This document shows, in pieces, positions 55,954 through 63,669 of a stretch of 64,000 bases of DNA. Position 1 is the first letter of the stretch. Every line of letters begins with the position of its first letter. The translations under genes and the position numbers were made by a program. The stretch is taken from assembly GCA_944320595.1 (NCBI GenBank), contig CALUIB010000003.1, positions 62,001-126,000 on the forward strand, given 5' to 3'. This stretch comes from an uncultured Muribaculaceae bacterium (GTDB lineage Bacteria > Bacteroidota > Bacteroidia > Bacteroidales > Muribaculaceae). The notes under the pieces were generated by a model. That model saw only the letters and a program-made list of their open reading frames with translations, was not told the DNA's origin and made no database searches.

Positions 55954-56551
55954 ATTCCATCATCCGGCTAAGGTACTTGCCGATGATGTCAAACTCGATG
56001 TTGACCACCGTGCCCGCCTTGATGCAATGGAAATTGGTATGCTCGAAAGTATATGGTATTATGGCCACTTGGAACGAATCACGCTGCGAATTGCACACCG
56101 TCAAGCTCACACCGTTCACCGTCACGCTCCCCTTTTCCACCGTCACATATCCCTTGGCGGCCATTTCGGGGTCAACGTCGTAGTGGAAAGTATAGTAATG
56201 CGAGCCGTCAACCGTCTGCACGTCGGTGCAAGTGGCCGTCTGGTCCACATGCCCTTGCACTATATGCCCGTCGAGGCGGCCACCGGCCTTCATACTACGC
56301 TCAAGGTTCACCTCGTCGCCCACCTTCAGCAGGCCAAGGTTGCTGCGATCGAGCGTCTCTTGTATGGCCGTCACGGTGTAGCAACCTGGCGAGGGGAACG
56401 CCACCACTGTGAGGCACACCCCGTTGTGCGACACGCTTTGGTCTATTTTCAATTCATCGGCAAAACTGCACCGCAATGTGATATTCAAGTTGCCGCCGTC
56501 ACGCTCAAGTGCCACCACAGTCGCGGCTTCTTCTACTATTCCTGAAAACAT
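55937..56551 (-). CDS. ribE: Riboflavin synthase, alpha chain
   Basis: 204 residues with the two lumazine-binding repeats: MFSGIVEEAATV at the start of the first, DGHIVQGHVDQ at the start of the second, and VTVNGVSLTV near the end. It dismutates two 6,7-dimethyl-8-ribityllumazine molecules to riboflavin. Other rib genes are not in the window. It is upstream of and overlaps the metallophosphoesterase gene. No FMN-riboswitch-like leader was noticed upstream. Confidence 0.96.
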   Translation of the reverse strand: MFSGIVEEAATVVALERDGGNLNITLRCSFADELKIDQSVSHNGVCLTVVAFPSPGCYTVTAIQETLDRSNLGLLKVGDEVNLERSMKAGGRLDGHIVQGHVDQTATCTDVQTVDGSHYYTFHYDVDPEMAAKGYVTVEKGSVTVNGVSLTVCNSQRDSFQVAIIPYTFEHTNFHCIKAGTVVNIEFDIIGKYLSRMMEFVGKQ

Positions 56552-56591
56552 GGTTTAATATTATTGATTAATATTGATAATAGTCAATCAA

Positions 56592-56621
56592 AGTAGAGAC
56601 GCGGCACTCCACGTCTCTACT
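56592..56621. repeat. GTAGAGACG-type imperfect palindrome
   Basis: AGTAGAGACG pairs with CGTCTCTACT around GCGGCACTCCA's central part. It shares GTAGAGACGCG with the palindrome at 39710-39737 and likewise lies downstream of a - strand gene (DUF4831). It is flanked on the right by AAAATA. Confidence 0.75.
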
Positions 56622-56654
56622 AAAATACTTTCGCCTCCCCCCAAAAAAAGATGG

Positions 56655-57746
56655 TTATTGCTGCACCGTAACCGTACCAATCTCCTTTATTGCCCCAGTT
56701 TCGGGATAGAAAAGCAGGTAGTTGGGCGTCTTCTTATTGGTAAACATCGACGGGTCGAGCCCGAAATCGATGCCAAATTGCGACACATCGAATTCCTTTG
56801 AGAAAATGTCGTGACCGTCATACCTCAACGTCACGCGAGCCTGCCCTGGGATATTGTACATGACTGCATTCTTTGGCAATTTCTTGGCCTCGCCCTTTTC
56901 ATCCACTGGCAACTCGCCTTGACGTGTAATTTCCACCGAAATATATACAGGTTCGCCCCCAAGGTTGTCGCTCTTTACCACCCCGTCGTAATCCGACACG
57001 CGGAACAGCACTTCGCGGTCAACATCCTCGGTAGGACAGTAGTCTATCACCTTCGTGACAGTCTCGGTGCGTTCCCTGCCGCAGAACAGTGCCATCAATG
57101 CGCGTTCCTGCTCGTCGAGCTGCGCCATTATCAGTTTCAAAGCCTCGCCGTCGGGCATCTGGTCGGCCTCGCCAGTGGCAAACGCTGTGCGGCTTTCACG
57201 AATCTTGTATATTTGCTGAGCGGCAATCTGCGCCCGCTTGGCCGTCGATTCGCTCACAAGCAGTTCGCCCGGCAGAGCCATCACAAGGTCTTCGGCAGTT
57301 ATGGTAGGTTCGCTTTTCTTCTTGGCCGGACGCTTTGGCACGTTTTCCTCCACCGCCTCACGGTTTATCGATAGCGGCAGCCCGTCCTCGGTCATCATCA
57401 AGAAAGCGCCATTGCCTCCTTTCAGCTGCATCAGGTAACGGTTTTCCTCGTCGGGCACACCGTATGCCGTGACCGACACCGATTTTAGTTTCCACGACTG
57501 CGAATCCTCGACAATAGGCTTGTTCACACTCAAGTATCGTTGCGCATACTGGTAGTATGGTCCGGCCTTGCTGATAGTACGTTCCATCTCCACCTCTATG
57601 CGCAGGTGTGTTGTGGGCAAAGAATACACAAGCCCGTATTCATTATGCTTTGCCGCGGTGAATTTTTGCGTCTGCTGTGCCTGCGAGGCCGTTGCACAAG
57701 CAAGCATCGCTGCGGCCATACAAATACAATTAAGTTTCATTCCCAT
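56655..57746 (-). CDS. DUF4831 family secreted protein
   Basis: 363 residues from the ATG at 57746, which follows AAAAGGAG, an unusually good ribosome-binding sequence; the promoter at 57771-57802 rules out the longer frame. A signal peptide (NCICMAAAMLACATASQAQ) precedes DUF4831 features (GLVYSLPTTHLRIEVEMERTI, GPYYQYAQRYL, GVPDEENRYLM, LFRVSDYDGVV). The family is Bacteroidetes-specific, exported and uncharacterised. It is followed by the GTAGAGACG palindrome. Confidence 0.88.
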   Translation of the reverse strand: MGMKLNCICMAAAMLACATASQAQQTQKFTAAKHNEYGLVYSLPTTHLRIEVEMERTISKAGPYYQYAQRYLSVNKPIVEDSQSWKLKSVSVTAYGVPDEENRYLMQLKGGNGAFLMMTEDGLPLSINREAVEENVPKRPAKKKSEPTITAEDLVMALPGELLVSESTAKRAQIAAQQIYKIRESRTAFATGEADQMPDGEALKLIMAQLDEQERALMALFCGRERTETVTKVIDYCPTEDVDREVLFRVSDYDGVVKSDNLGGEPVYISVEITRQGELPVDEKGEAKKLPKNAVMYNIPGQARVTLRYDGHDIFSKEFDVSQFGIDFGLDPSMFTNKKTPNYLLFYPETGAIKEIGTVTVQQ

Positions 57747-57770
57747 GGTGGTCTCCTTTTTTGTGTTTTG

Positions 57771-57802
57771 CAAAGATAGTGCAAGTCGAGCGCAATGACA
57801 AA
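57771..57802 (-). promoter_or_regulatory. Consensus promoter of the DUF4831 gene, part of a repeated block
   Basis: On the - strand TTTG, 20 bases, TATCTTTG. The block 57769-57831 duplicates the region at 55284-55345, including sequence upstream of the -33 box. Confidence 0.85.
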
Positions 57803-57846
57803 AAACAGCTTGCTGATTTTTTGCCATTGCCGAGGTGCAGCCTGCC

Positions 57847-58890
57847 TTATTGCTTTCGCGGTTTCAACCATGATGGGATTACGGCAAGTCCCACCACAAG
57901 GTATATGTAATAGCTTAGTATGCGCCAGGCGAGTGCCACGACAAGCGCCATTTGTGCCGAGGTCACCATGTCGGCATAATATTCGCTAAAGAGCCATTCG
58001 CTTACACCGCTGCCTCCCGGCGTGGGACACACAAGCAACAGCAGCCATATCACCCCTTGCCGTGCAAACACGAGCCAATTGTCGCTGCCAGGAACAAAAG
58101 CAAGGAAGAGGAAACACACCATAGCATAACGGCTGGCCCATGAAAGTGCCGTGGCAATGAACGCCTCGACCCACCACCTTAACGACTTTGAACGCGCCTC
58201 GACCGACGCTGCGGCCATATTCACGGCCATCCGCGCCGCTTTCCGTTTCCACCGCCGCAACAGCGGCAGCGAGAACAGCACCACAAGCAGGCGTTTAAGC
58301 CCGTGCGGCTTGGCAATAATTCCAACGAACAGCAGTGCCGCCCATGCTGCTATAAGGGCATAAATCCCCCAGAACACCCATTTAAGCCCGACAGAAAATT
58401 CCACGTTAAATGTGCCAAAAAGGCTATCAAACGGAGTAAATGCCACGATGAGCGGACAAGAAACAACAAAAAACAACTCATCGAGAAACAGCGTGATTAT
58501 CATCAGCGCGGTACCTCTACCCAAATTGATGCCTTCGCGGTTCATGAATATCATTGCCATGCTGCTGCCGCCTACCGCAGTGGGCGTGATGGCCGAGGTG
58601 AATTCACACAGCATACACACCTTGAACGATTGCGACCACGACAAGTCTCCGTCGGTGAGTCGCCTGTACCGCCACATATAGCCCCACTCGCGCCCCACAA
58701 TCGCCACAATGGCAAGCACAAGTCCAACGGCGGCGGCAGGTGTGAGACTAATTGCAGCCCAGTCGAAACTTGCAAATTCGCCCCAAAACATCCATGCCAC
58801 AACGCCGATGCCTATCAGCACCGGCACCGCCACGTGCCACGGGCGTATTCTCATTCCGCCGTCCTGCCTATTGTTATTTACCCTGTTCAT
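57847..58890 (-). CDS. Lysylphosphatidylglycerol-synthase-like (UPF0104) membrane protein
   Basis: 347 residues with about eight membrane helices. The family signature motifs EFTSAITPTAVGGSS and CPTPGGSGVSEW are present, as in flippase-like proteins of the LPG_synthase_TM family. There is no synthase domain, so lipid flipping or transport is the best guess. The start at 58890 lies only 8 bases after the promoter box at 58899-58906, which would make the message nearly leaderless. The ATG at 58854 (MRIRPWHVAV) is an alternative that gives a normal leader. Confidence 0.86.
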   Translation of the reverse strand: MNRVNNNRQDGGMRIRPWHVAVPVLIGIGVVAWMFWGEFASFDWAAISLTPAAAVGLVLAIVAIVGREWGYMWRYRRLTDGDLSWSQSFKVCMLCEFTSAITPTAVGGSSMAMIFMNREGINLGRGTALMIITLFLDELFFVVSCPLIVAFTPFDSLFGTFNVEFSVGLKWVFWGIYALIAAWAALLFVGIIAKPHGLKRLLVVLFSLPLLRRWKRKAARMAVNMAAASVEARSKSLRWWVEAFIATALSWASRYAMVCFLFLAFVPGSDNWLVFARQGVIWLLLLVCPTPGGSGVSEWLFSEYYADMVTSAQMALVVALAWRILSYYIYLVVGLAVIPSWLKPRKQ

Positions 58891-58898
58891 ATATTATA

Positions 58899-58906
58899 CA
58901 AAGTTA
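58899..58906 (-). promoter_or_regulatory. -7 promoter box of the flippase-like gene
   Basis: TAACTTTG on the - strand; a TTGG lies 18 bases upstream. Confidence 0.6.
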
Positions 58907-58994
58907 GGGAAATACACCAAATAACCAATTACGCCGTGACTATTATGAGGGGAAAAAGCATCAAAACAACAATTGGCAAGTTAGCAAAAGTGCT

Positions 58995-59576
58995 TTACAG
59001 ACGGAGGGAAATTTCCTGCCAGTTGATTATGTTCCACAATTGTTTCACATAGTCGGCACGACGGTTGCGATAGTCGATATAATAAGCGTGTTCCCACACA
59101 TCGAAACACAATAACGGTTTGTGTCCACGCCTTATGGGATTACCAGCGTTGCTTTCTTGGGTGATTTGCAATTTCCCATCATTGTCAAGCGACAGCCATG
59201 CCCACCCCGAGCCAAATAGGTTTATGGCAGCCTCCTCCATCTTGGCCTTTAATGCCTCCAAGTTTCCAAAGTCTCGGTCGATGATGCCGGCAAGGCGGCC
59301 TTCAGGTAAACTACCATGATTTGGAGCGGAAAATTGCAAAAAATAAAGCACATGGTTAAGTACCTGGCCGGCATTGTTGAATATTCCTCCATCGGGTGCA
59401 GTTGCCACAATTTCTTCAATATCGCGTGTTTCATATTCAGTGCCTTTGACTAGTTTGGCAAGGTTGCCGACATAGGTCTGTAAGTGCTTGCCATAATGGT
59501 ATTCCAAAGTTTCGGCACTGATAATCGGCTCTAGTTCATTGAATGCATATTGGAGCCTCGGCATTTCATTTTTCAT
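58995..59576 (-). CDS. sodB: Superoxide dismutase (Fe/Mn)
   Basis: 193 residues. Metal ligands H27 (LEYHYGKH), H75 (LNHVLYF), D159 and H163 (FDVWEHAYY) are present. GQVLNHVLYFLQFSAPN is the form seen in anaerobic Bacteroidetes enzymes, which often accept Fe or Mn. It detoxifies superoxide in the cytoplasm during oxygen exposure. It has a consensus promoter upstream and is a single gene, with an ATG five codons in (MPRLQYA) as a possible alternative start. Confidence 0.96.
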   Translation of the reverse strand: MKNEMPRLQYAFNELEPIISAETLEYHYGKHLQTYVGNLAKLVKGTEYETRDIEEIVATAPDGGIFNNAGQVLNHVLYFLQFSAPNHGSLPEGRLAGIIDRDFGNLEALKAKMEEAAINLFGSGWAWLSLDNDGKLQITQESNAGNPIRRGHKPLLCFDVWEHAYYIDYRNRRADYVKQLWNIINWQEISLRL

Positions 59577-59635
59577 AGCTTGGAGTTTTAGGAGTTTATT
59601 GCCTTGAATTTCCCACTTTGAGAATCAAGGTAATG

Positions 59636-59666
59636 CAAATATAATGCAAGTTGGGCAAAATACAAA
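59636..59666 (-). promoter_or_regulatory. Consensus promoter of the superoxide dismutase gene
   Basis: On the - strand TTTG, 19 bases, TATATTTG. The predicted leader is about 55 bases. Confidence 0.75.
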
Positions 59667-59717
59667 ACAATTCAATCGGTTTTGTTGCCGCTACCCACCA
59701 TGCTTTTATTGTGAGAA

Positions 59718-60077
59718 TTAAAGTTTCGATTGTTTCCCATACTTTCTTTCAAATATGGTGATATTATTTGTTCCCCATTCGAGCATGGCATCGATAATAG
59801 GTATCAAAGTCATACCAAGCGGAGTTATGGCATACTCCGAACGAGGTGGTAACTCGGGGAATATGGTCTTTGATACTAAACCGTCCTCAACGAGTTCTTT
59901 CAATTGAAGATCAAGTACTCGTGGCGTGGCCTCGGGAAAGATTTTATGCAGCTCGCTGGGGCGCAACGATTTGTAGCGCAACTCGTCGAGTATGCATGAT
60001 TTCCATTTCGAGTCAATAAGGCTCATGGTAAGCCGCAGCGGACATTTCAAATCTACTGGTATTTTACGTTCATACAT
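59718..60077 (-). CDS. HxlR-type transcriptional regulator
   Basis: 119 residues from the ATG at 60077 (MYERKIPVDLKCPL), just 24 bases after a consensus -7 box; the longer open frame begins upstream of that promoter. The winged-helix pattern of HxlR regulators is clear: CPLRLTMSLIDSKWKSCILDEL, LRPSELHKIFPEATPRVLDLQLKELVEDGLV, and RSEYAITPLGMTLIPIID. HxlR proteins typically sense reactive or redox-active compounds. It is divergent from the NTF2-like gene, with a palindromic candidate operator between them. Autoregulation and control of the neighbour are inferred. Confidence 0.9.
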   Translation of the reverse strand: MYERKIPVDLKCPLRLTMSLIDSKWKSCILDELRYKSLRPSELHKIFPEATPRVLDLQLKELVEDGLVSKTIFPELPPRSEYAITPLGMTLIPIIDAMLEWGTNNITIFERKYGKQSKL

Positions 60078-60101
60078 GGCAGTTATACAGAAGTAATGTT
60101 G

Positions 60102-60109
60102 CAAAGTTA
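60102..60109 (-). promoter_or_regulatory. -7 promoter box of the HxlR regulator gene
   Basis: TAACTTTG on the - strand, 24 bases before the ATG at 60077. Confidence 0.65.
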
Positions 60110-60132
60110 CTGAATAAAGGCCAAAAGCATCG

Positions 60133-60174
60133 ATATACCGAAAAAATTTTCGGTATATGAATAATTTTTCGGTA
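60133..60174. promoter_or_regulatory. Candidate HxlR operator: 26-bp palindrome plus extra half-site
   Basis: ATATACCGAAAAA and its exact complement half form a 26-bp palindrome (60133-60158). A third half-site TTTTTCGGTA follows at 60165-60174. The array lies between the two divergent promoters and abuts the -33 region of the + strand gene. Confidence 0.7.
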
Positions 60175-60198
60175 CTTGGCATAACACGCTATACTTCG

Positions 60199-60206
60199 TA
60201 TTTTTG
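60199..60206 (+). promoter_or_regulatory. -7 promoter box of the NTF2-like gene
   Basis: TATTTTTG fits TAnnTTTG, with a TTGG 19 bases upstream that directly follows the third CCGAAAAA-type half-site. Confidence 0.65.
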
Positions 60207-60244
60207 CAGCATAAATTATAACCGCAAAAAATAAGTGATTTATT

Positions 60245-60628
60245 ATGAGAGCAAGCATTGAAGAATACAAGGCAGTGGAAGATGCTGCAATGAAATTCGT
60301 GAAAAGTGTTGCCGAGGGCAATAGCAGTTATGCCAAGGAACTGTTTATCGACGAGGCCGTACTGTTTGGCTATCTCGACGGTAAACTCGAACATGGCAGA
60401 ATCGAGCAGTTTTACCGTAATGTTGACACTGTGGGTGGTGGCGACAATTTCAAGGCACACATCGATGTGATTGCCGTGGAAGAGACTCTCGCTGTAGTGC
60501 GTGTACTTGAAGAAAAATGGGGTGGACGCATAGATTTCACCGATTATTTGCTACTACTGAAAATGAATGGCGAATGGAAATGCGTAGCCAAGGCATACAA
60601 CCAAAATTCCGACACCATCAAGAAATAA
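60245..60628 (+). CDS. NTF2-like (putative lumazine-binding) small protein
   Basis: 127 residues. The cone-shaped NTF2/SnoaL-like pattern is visible: AAMKFVKSVAEGNSSYAKELF, then DGKLEHGRIEQFYRNVDTVGGG, and a C-terminal beta-sheet closing with FTDYLLLLKMNGEWKCVAKAYN. This matches the putative lumazine-binding family found beside HxlR-type regulators in Bacteroidetes. It is probably cytoplasmic, binding or converting a small molecule. It is divergent from the HxlR gene and likely repressed by it. Confidence 0.87.
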   Translation: MRASIEEYKAVEDAAMKFVKSVAEGNSSYAKELFIDEAVLFGYLDGKLEHGRIEQFYRNVDTVGGGDNFKAHIDVIAVEETLAVVRVLEEKWGGRIDFTDYLLLLKMNGEWKCVAKAYNQNSDTIKK

Positions 60629-60746
60629 GAGATATGGATGCCATGAATGGAATGGCGTTATCAACTGCTTATTCCAGCTTGTGATAGGTGGGAAGGACGT
60701 TGCCTTCCAAAAAGCGTAGGTCGATAACTTGCTGCGAAAACACTAT
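60629..60746. other. Spacer without recognisable gene
   Basis: Short frames only. The phrase around 60680-60715 reads as an open frame (LVIGGKDVAFQKA) that stops at 60717-60719, possibly the remains of the same degraded gene as the next feature. Confidence 0.35.
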
Positions 60747-60908
60747 ATGACAGTCATGGATGAAGCGAAGATACTTATCGAACATTCGGCGGCATTGTTA
60801 AAACGGAATATAGGTGGCGAAGAGCTTGTTCCCGATGTGCTCAACGTCGGCAATATCGATAATACCGACGGATGCCGCTTGGCGATGGAATTGGCCGATA
60901 AGTCCTGA
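60747..60908 (+). pseudogene. 53-codon frame, possible gene remnant
   Basis: The frame begins MTVMDEAKILIEHSAALLKRN and ends MELADKS at 60906-60908. Its composition is protein-like (regular helical Glu/Lys/Leu pattern, GGEELVPDVLNVG), and the same frame is open upstream to 60720. No promoter is seen. I do not recognise the family. It may be the 3' remnant of a decayed gene or a short real protein. Confidence 0.3.
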
Positions 60909-60962
60909 ATTATAGATAGTTGTGCGATTAGGATAATATCCCCACCGCACAATTTTTTTGCA

Positions 60963-62360
60963 TTAGCGAGGCATCCGTTCGCGCAGGCGGGTAAGCGAAC
61001 AAATAGTACCACACACAGTAAGGCAACCAGCAAGGAGCATGGCATAATGCGGAGCAGTGGGGCCGAAAATATGGAACATCATGGCCACAAGAGCCGCCCC
61101 GGTGGTCTGCCCGGTGAGGCGTGCCGTGGCAAGCATACCGCTTGCACTGCCTGCGCGTTGCGGCGGAGCCGAACTGAGCAGCAGGTGGTTGTTGGGCGAC
61201 TGGAACATTCCAAAACCTGCACCACACAGCATAAGCCTCCACACAAGCCCGAAGTGACCCTCACCCGGCGAGACAAACGCAAGCGAGAAACAACCAATGC
61301 TCATCACCGTAAGCCCAACGCCGCCGAGTATGCCCGGATGAACCTTGCTTATAAGCCACCCTGCCATAGGCGCGACAAACACTATTACAAGCGGCCATGA
61401 TGTCATGAGCAATCCTGTGCCTACGGCATCATACCCGAACGTGTTGACCAGCAAAAACGGCATGGCCACCATGCCCAACATCTGCGCCGTGAACGACAAT
61501 ACGCTGGTGGCCACCGATGTGCTAAAGATAGGAATTTTAAGCAAGTCGAATGGCAGCATTGGATATTTGCGCCCCATTTGCGAACGCACATATATCGCCC
61601 CTACCACAAGCAAGACTGCCACGCCGCAAGCTACTACGCGCGGCTCGATGTCGTGCGAAAATGCCTCCACGCAGCCTATGAACAGCCCAAATGTGGCCGC
61701 ATTTAGCACCGTGTCATGCCAATTGAAATTACGGCCAACTACTTTAACGGGATTATTGGGGAGATACCTGCGGGCCATTATGAATGTGGCAATACCGATG
61801 GGTAAGTTTATGGCAAACAGCCAAGGCCATGGCGCAATGGCAAGTATGGCAGCCGACAGCGACGGTCCAGCCACCGATGCTATAGCCACCACAGTGGCAT
61901 TGAGACCAACCCCCTCGCCGAGGTGCCGCCGTGGATATATCAATTTCACCACCGAAGTGTTGACACTCATTATCATCGCAGCTCCTATTCCCTGGAATAT
62001 GCGAGATATGACAAGCATAACCAATGAATAAGACAGCGCACACGACAACGAACCTGCGGTGAACACAACTATGCCGCACAGGTAAACCTGCTTGTAGCCC
62101 CACAATTCGCCAAGCGAGGAGAATGGCAGCAACAACATCATTATTACAAGCTGGAATGCGTTGACTATCCAAATGGAATCGGACGATGACACTGAAAGCT
62201 GCGCGGCTATCTCGGGCAACGCTACGTTGCATATAGTGCCGTCGATTACCGACAGGAACAAGCCACAAAACGTGGCTGCCATTGCGTAATAAATGCGTGG
62301 ACGGTGCAGCCCGTCCCATTCAAGGTTGCCTACGAGTTGCGGCTCTGCCTCATCATTCAT
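60963..62360 (-). CDS. MFS multidrug exporter, DHA2-like
   Basis: 465 residues from the ATG at 62360 (MNDEAEPQLV); a GTG five codons earlier is less likely. There are about fourteen hydrophobic helices. Motifs include FLSVIDGTICNVALPEIA (motif C/D1 region), WIVNAFQLVIMMLLLP, GELWGYKQVYLCG (motif A-like) and RIFQGIGAAMIMSVN. These features match the EmrB/QacA drug:H+ antiporter group. It exports small molecules across the inner membrane; substrate unknown. It stands alone, divergent from the iron/cobalamin uptake genes. Confidence 0.92.
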   Translation of the reverse strand: MNDEAEPQLVGNLEWDGLHRPRIYYAMAATFCGLFLSVIDGTICNVALPEIAAQLSVSSSDSIWIVNAFQLVIMMLLLPFSSLGELWGYKQVYLCGIVVFTAGSLSCALSYSLVMLVISRIFQGIGAAMIMSVNTSVVKLIYPRRHLGEGVGLNATVVAIASVAGPSLSAAILAIAPWPWLFAINLPIGIATFIMARRYLPNNPVKVVGRNFNWHDTVLNAATFGLFIGCVEAFSHDIEPRVVACGVAVLLVVGAIYVRSQMGRKYPMLPFDLLKIPIFSTSVATSVLSFTAQMLGMVAMPFLLVNTFGYDAVGTGLLMTSWPLVIVFVAPMAGWLISKVHPGILGGVGLTVMSIGCFSLAFVSPGEGHFGLVWRLMLCGAGFGMFQSPNNHLLLSSAPPQRAGSASGMLATARLTGQTTGAALVAMMFHIFGPTAPHYAMLLAGCLTVCGTICSLTRLRERMPR

Positions 62361-62541
62361 ACTTGCCTTCTTCACGATGTGCTATTGTTATTTTCTCTGT
62401 GCAAGTGGTCAGGCATTGTCCGTCGATAGAAATGTGGCGGCGCAGCCCAAAAAACTGTGCAAAAGTATAAATAATATCGTTGACAACCGGTTTTGCCAAG
62501 GATATTTTGCGCCTTTTTGCAGCGCAATGGCATTTTTGGGC

Positions 62542-62549
62542 TAAATTTG
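62542..62549 (+). promoter_or_regulatory. -7 promoter box of the ABC uptake operon
   Basis: TAAATTTG fits TAnnTTTG and ends only 4 bases before the ATG at 62554, which implies a very short or absent 5' leader. Confidence 0.65.
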
Positions 62550-62553
62550 CGCC

Positions 62554-63669
62554 ATGAAACTAAGGTTGTTGATAAATATGGCCATCGCCATGGTGCTTGC
62601 GGCAAGCACCGCCGGTTGCCGGCAAGGCGACTCACACGCTGCTGACGACGGAGGCATGGAATATGCCTCTTGGCTCGATATTTCATACCATGACGGCTAC
62701 ACGGTGGCGACGGTGAAAAACCCATGGAACCCCGGAGCCGTGCTGCAAACCTACGTGCTTGTGCCGCGCGGGGCGGAAGCTCCGCAAGGCGTGGCCGGCA
62801 CAGTGGTGCAAGTGCCGTTGCAGTCGGCATTGGTGTACTCGTCGGTACATGGCGGCGTGATAAAGGAACTTGGCGGACTGCCCTCGATTACCGGCGTGTG
62901 CGACTTGCGATACTTCGACATGGACGAGATAAGGCAAGGCGTGGCCGACGGGCGCATAGTGGATGCTGGCAGTTCAATGCAGCCTACCATCGAAAAAGTG
63001 GTGCAGCTACACCCCGATGCCATCATCTTGTCTCCGTTCCAAAATAGCGGTTACGGAACACTTGCCAATATGGGCATCCCCATCATAGAATGTGCAGATT
63101 ACATGGAAAACACACCGCTCGGCCGAGCCGAATGGATAAAGCTGTTTGGCGCACTTTACGGACGACAAGCCGAGGCCGACTCGATTTTCACCGATGTGGT
63201 TGAACGATATAGCCGACTGAAGGCCGCAGCCGAAAGCGTGGAACACAGGCCGAAGGTGATAAGCGAAACCATGACCGGCGGCGTGTGGTATATGCCAGGA
63301 GGCGACAGCTATATGGGGCACCTGTATGCCGATGCAGGAGCTGATTATCCGTGGAGCGGTACAGGGGAAACAGGTTCGCTGTCGCTGAGCTTTGAACAAG
63401 TATATGCCAAGGCTCACGATGCTGATATTTGGCTGATAAAATCGCTCAAAGCAATGACCTACCATGAATTTGCGGCATTGTACCCCATCAATAGCGAATT
63501 TAAGGCTTTCAAAGTGAAAAGCGTTTACCAGTGCCCTACTCTCGAAACCACACTATACCGCGACTTCCCCTTTCACCCCGACGTGCTGCTTGGTGAATAT
63601 ATCAGGATATTCCACCCTGAGATCTTGCCAGGCAGCCCGAAATATTTTTCGCGAATGACCGATGAATAA
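62554..63669 (+). CDS. ABC transporter substrate-binding lipoprotein (iron/cobalamin type)
   Basis: 371 residues with a lipoprotein signal (MAIAMVLAASTAGCRQG). The class III periplasmic-binding fold is indicated by VVQVPLQSALVYSSVHGGVIKELGG, TIEKVVQLHPDAIILSP, PIIECADYMENTPLGRAEWIKLFG and VWYMPGGDSYMGHLYADAGADYPW. It delivers a metal chelate (siderophore, heme or cobalamin) to the permease that follows. It overlaps that permease gene by 8 bases. The exact ligand cannot be assigned from sequence. Confidence 0.9.
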   Translation: MKLRLLINMAIAMVLAASTAGCRQGDSHAADDGGMEYASWLDISYHDGYTVATVKNPWNPGAVLQTYVLVPRGAEAPQGVAGTVVQVPLQSALVYSSVHGGVIKELGGLPSITGVCDLRYFDMDEIRQGVADGRIVDAGSSMQPTIEKVVQLHPDAIILSPFQNSGYGTLANMGIPIIECADYMENTPLGRAEWIKLFGALYGRQAEADSIFTDVVERYSRLKAAAESVEHRPKVISETMTGGVWYMPGGDSYMGHLYADAGADYPWSGTGETGSLSLSFEQVYAKAHDADIWLIKSLKAMTYHEFAALYPINSEFKAFKVKSVYQCPTLETTLYRDFPFHPDVLLGEYIRIFHPEILPGSPKYFSRMTDE

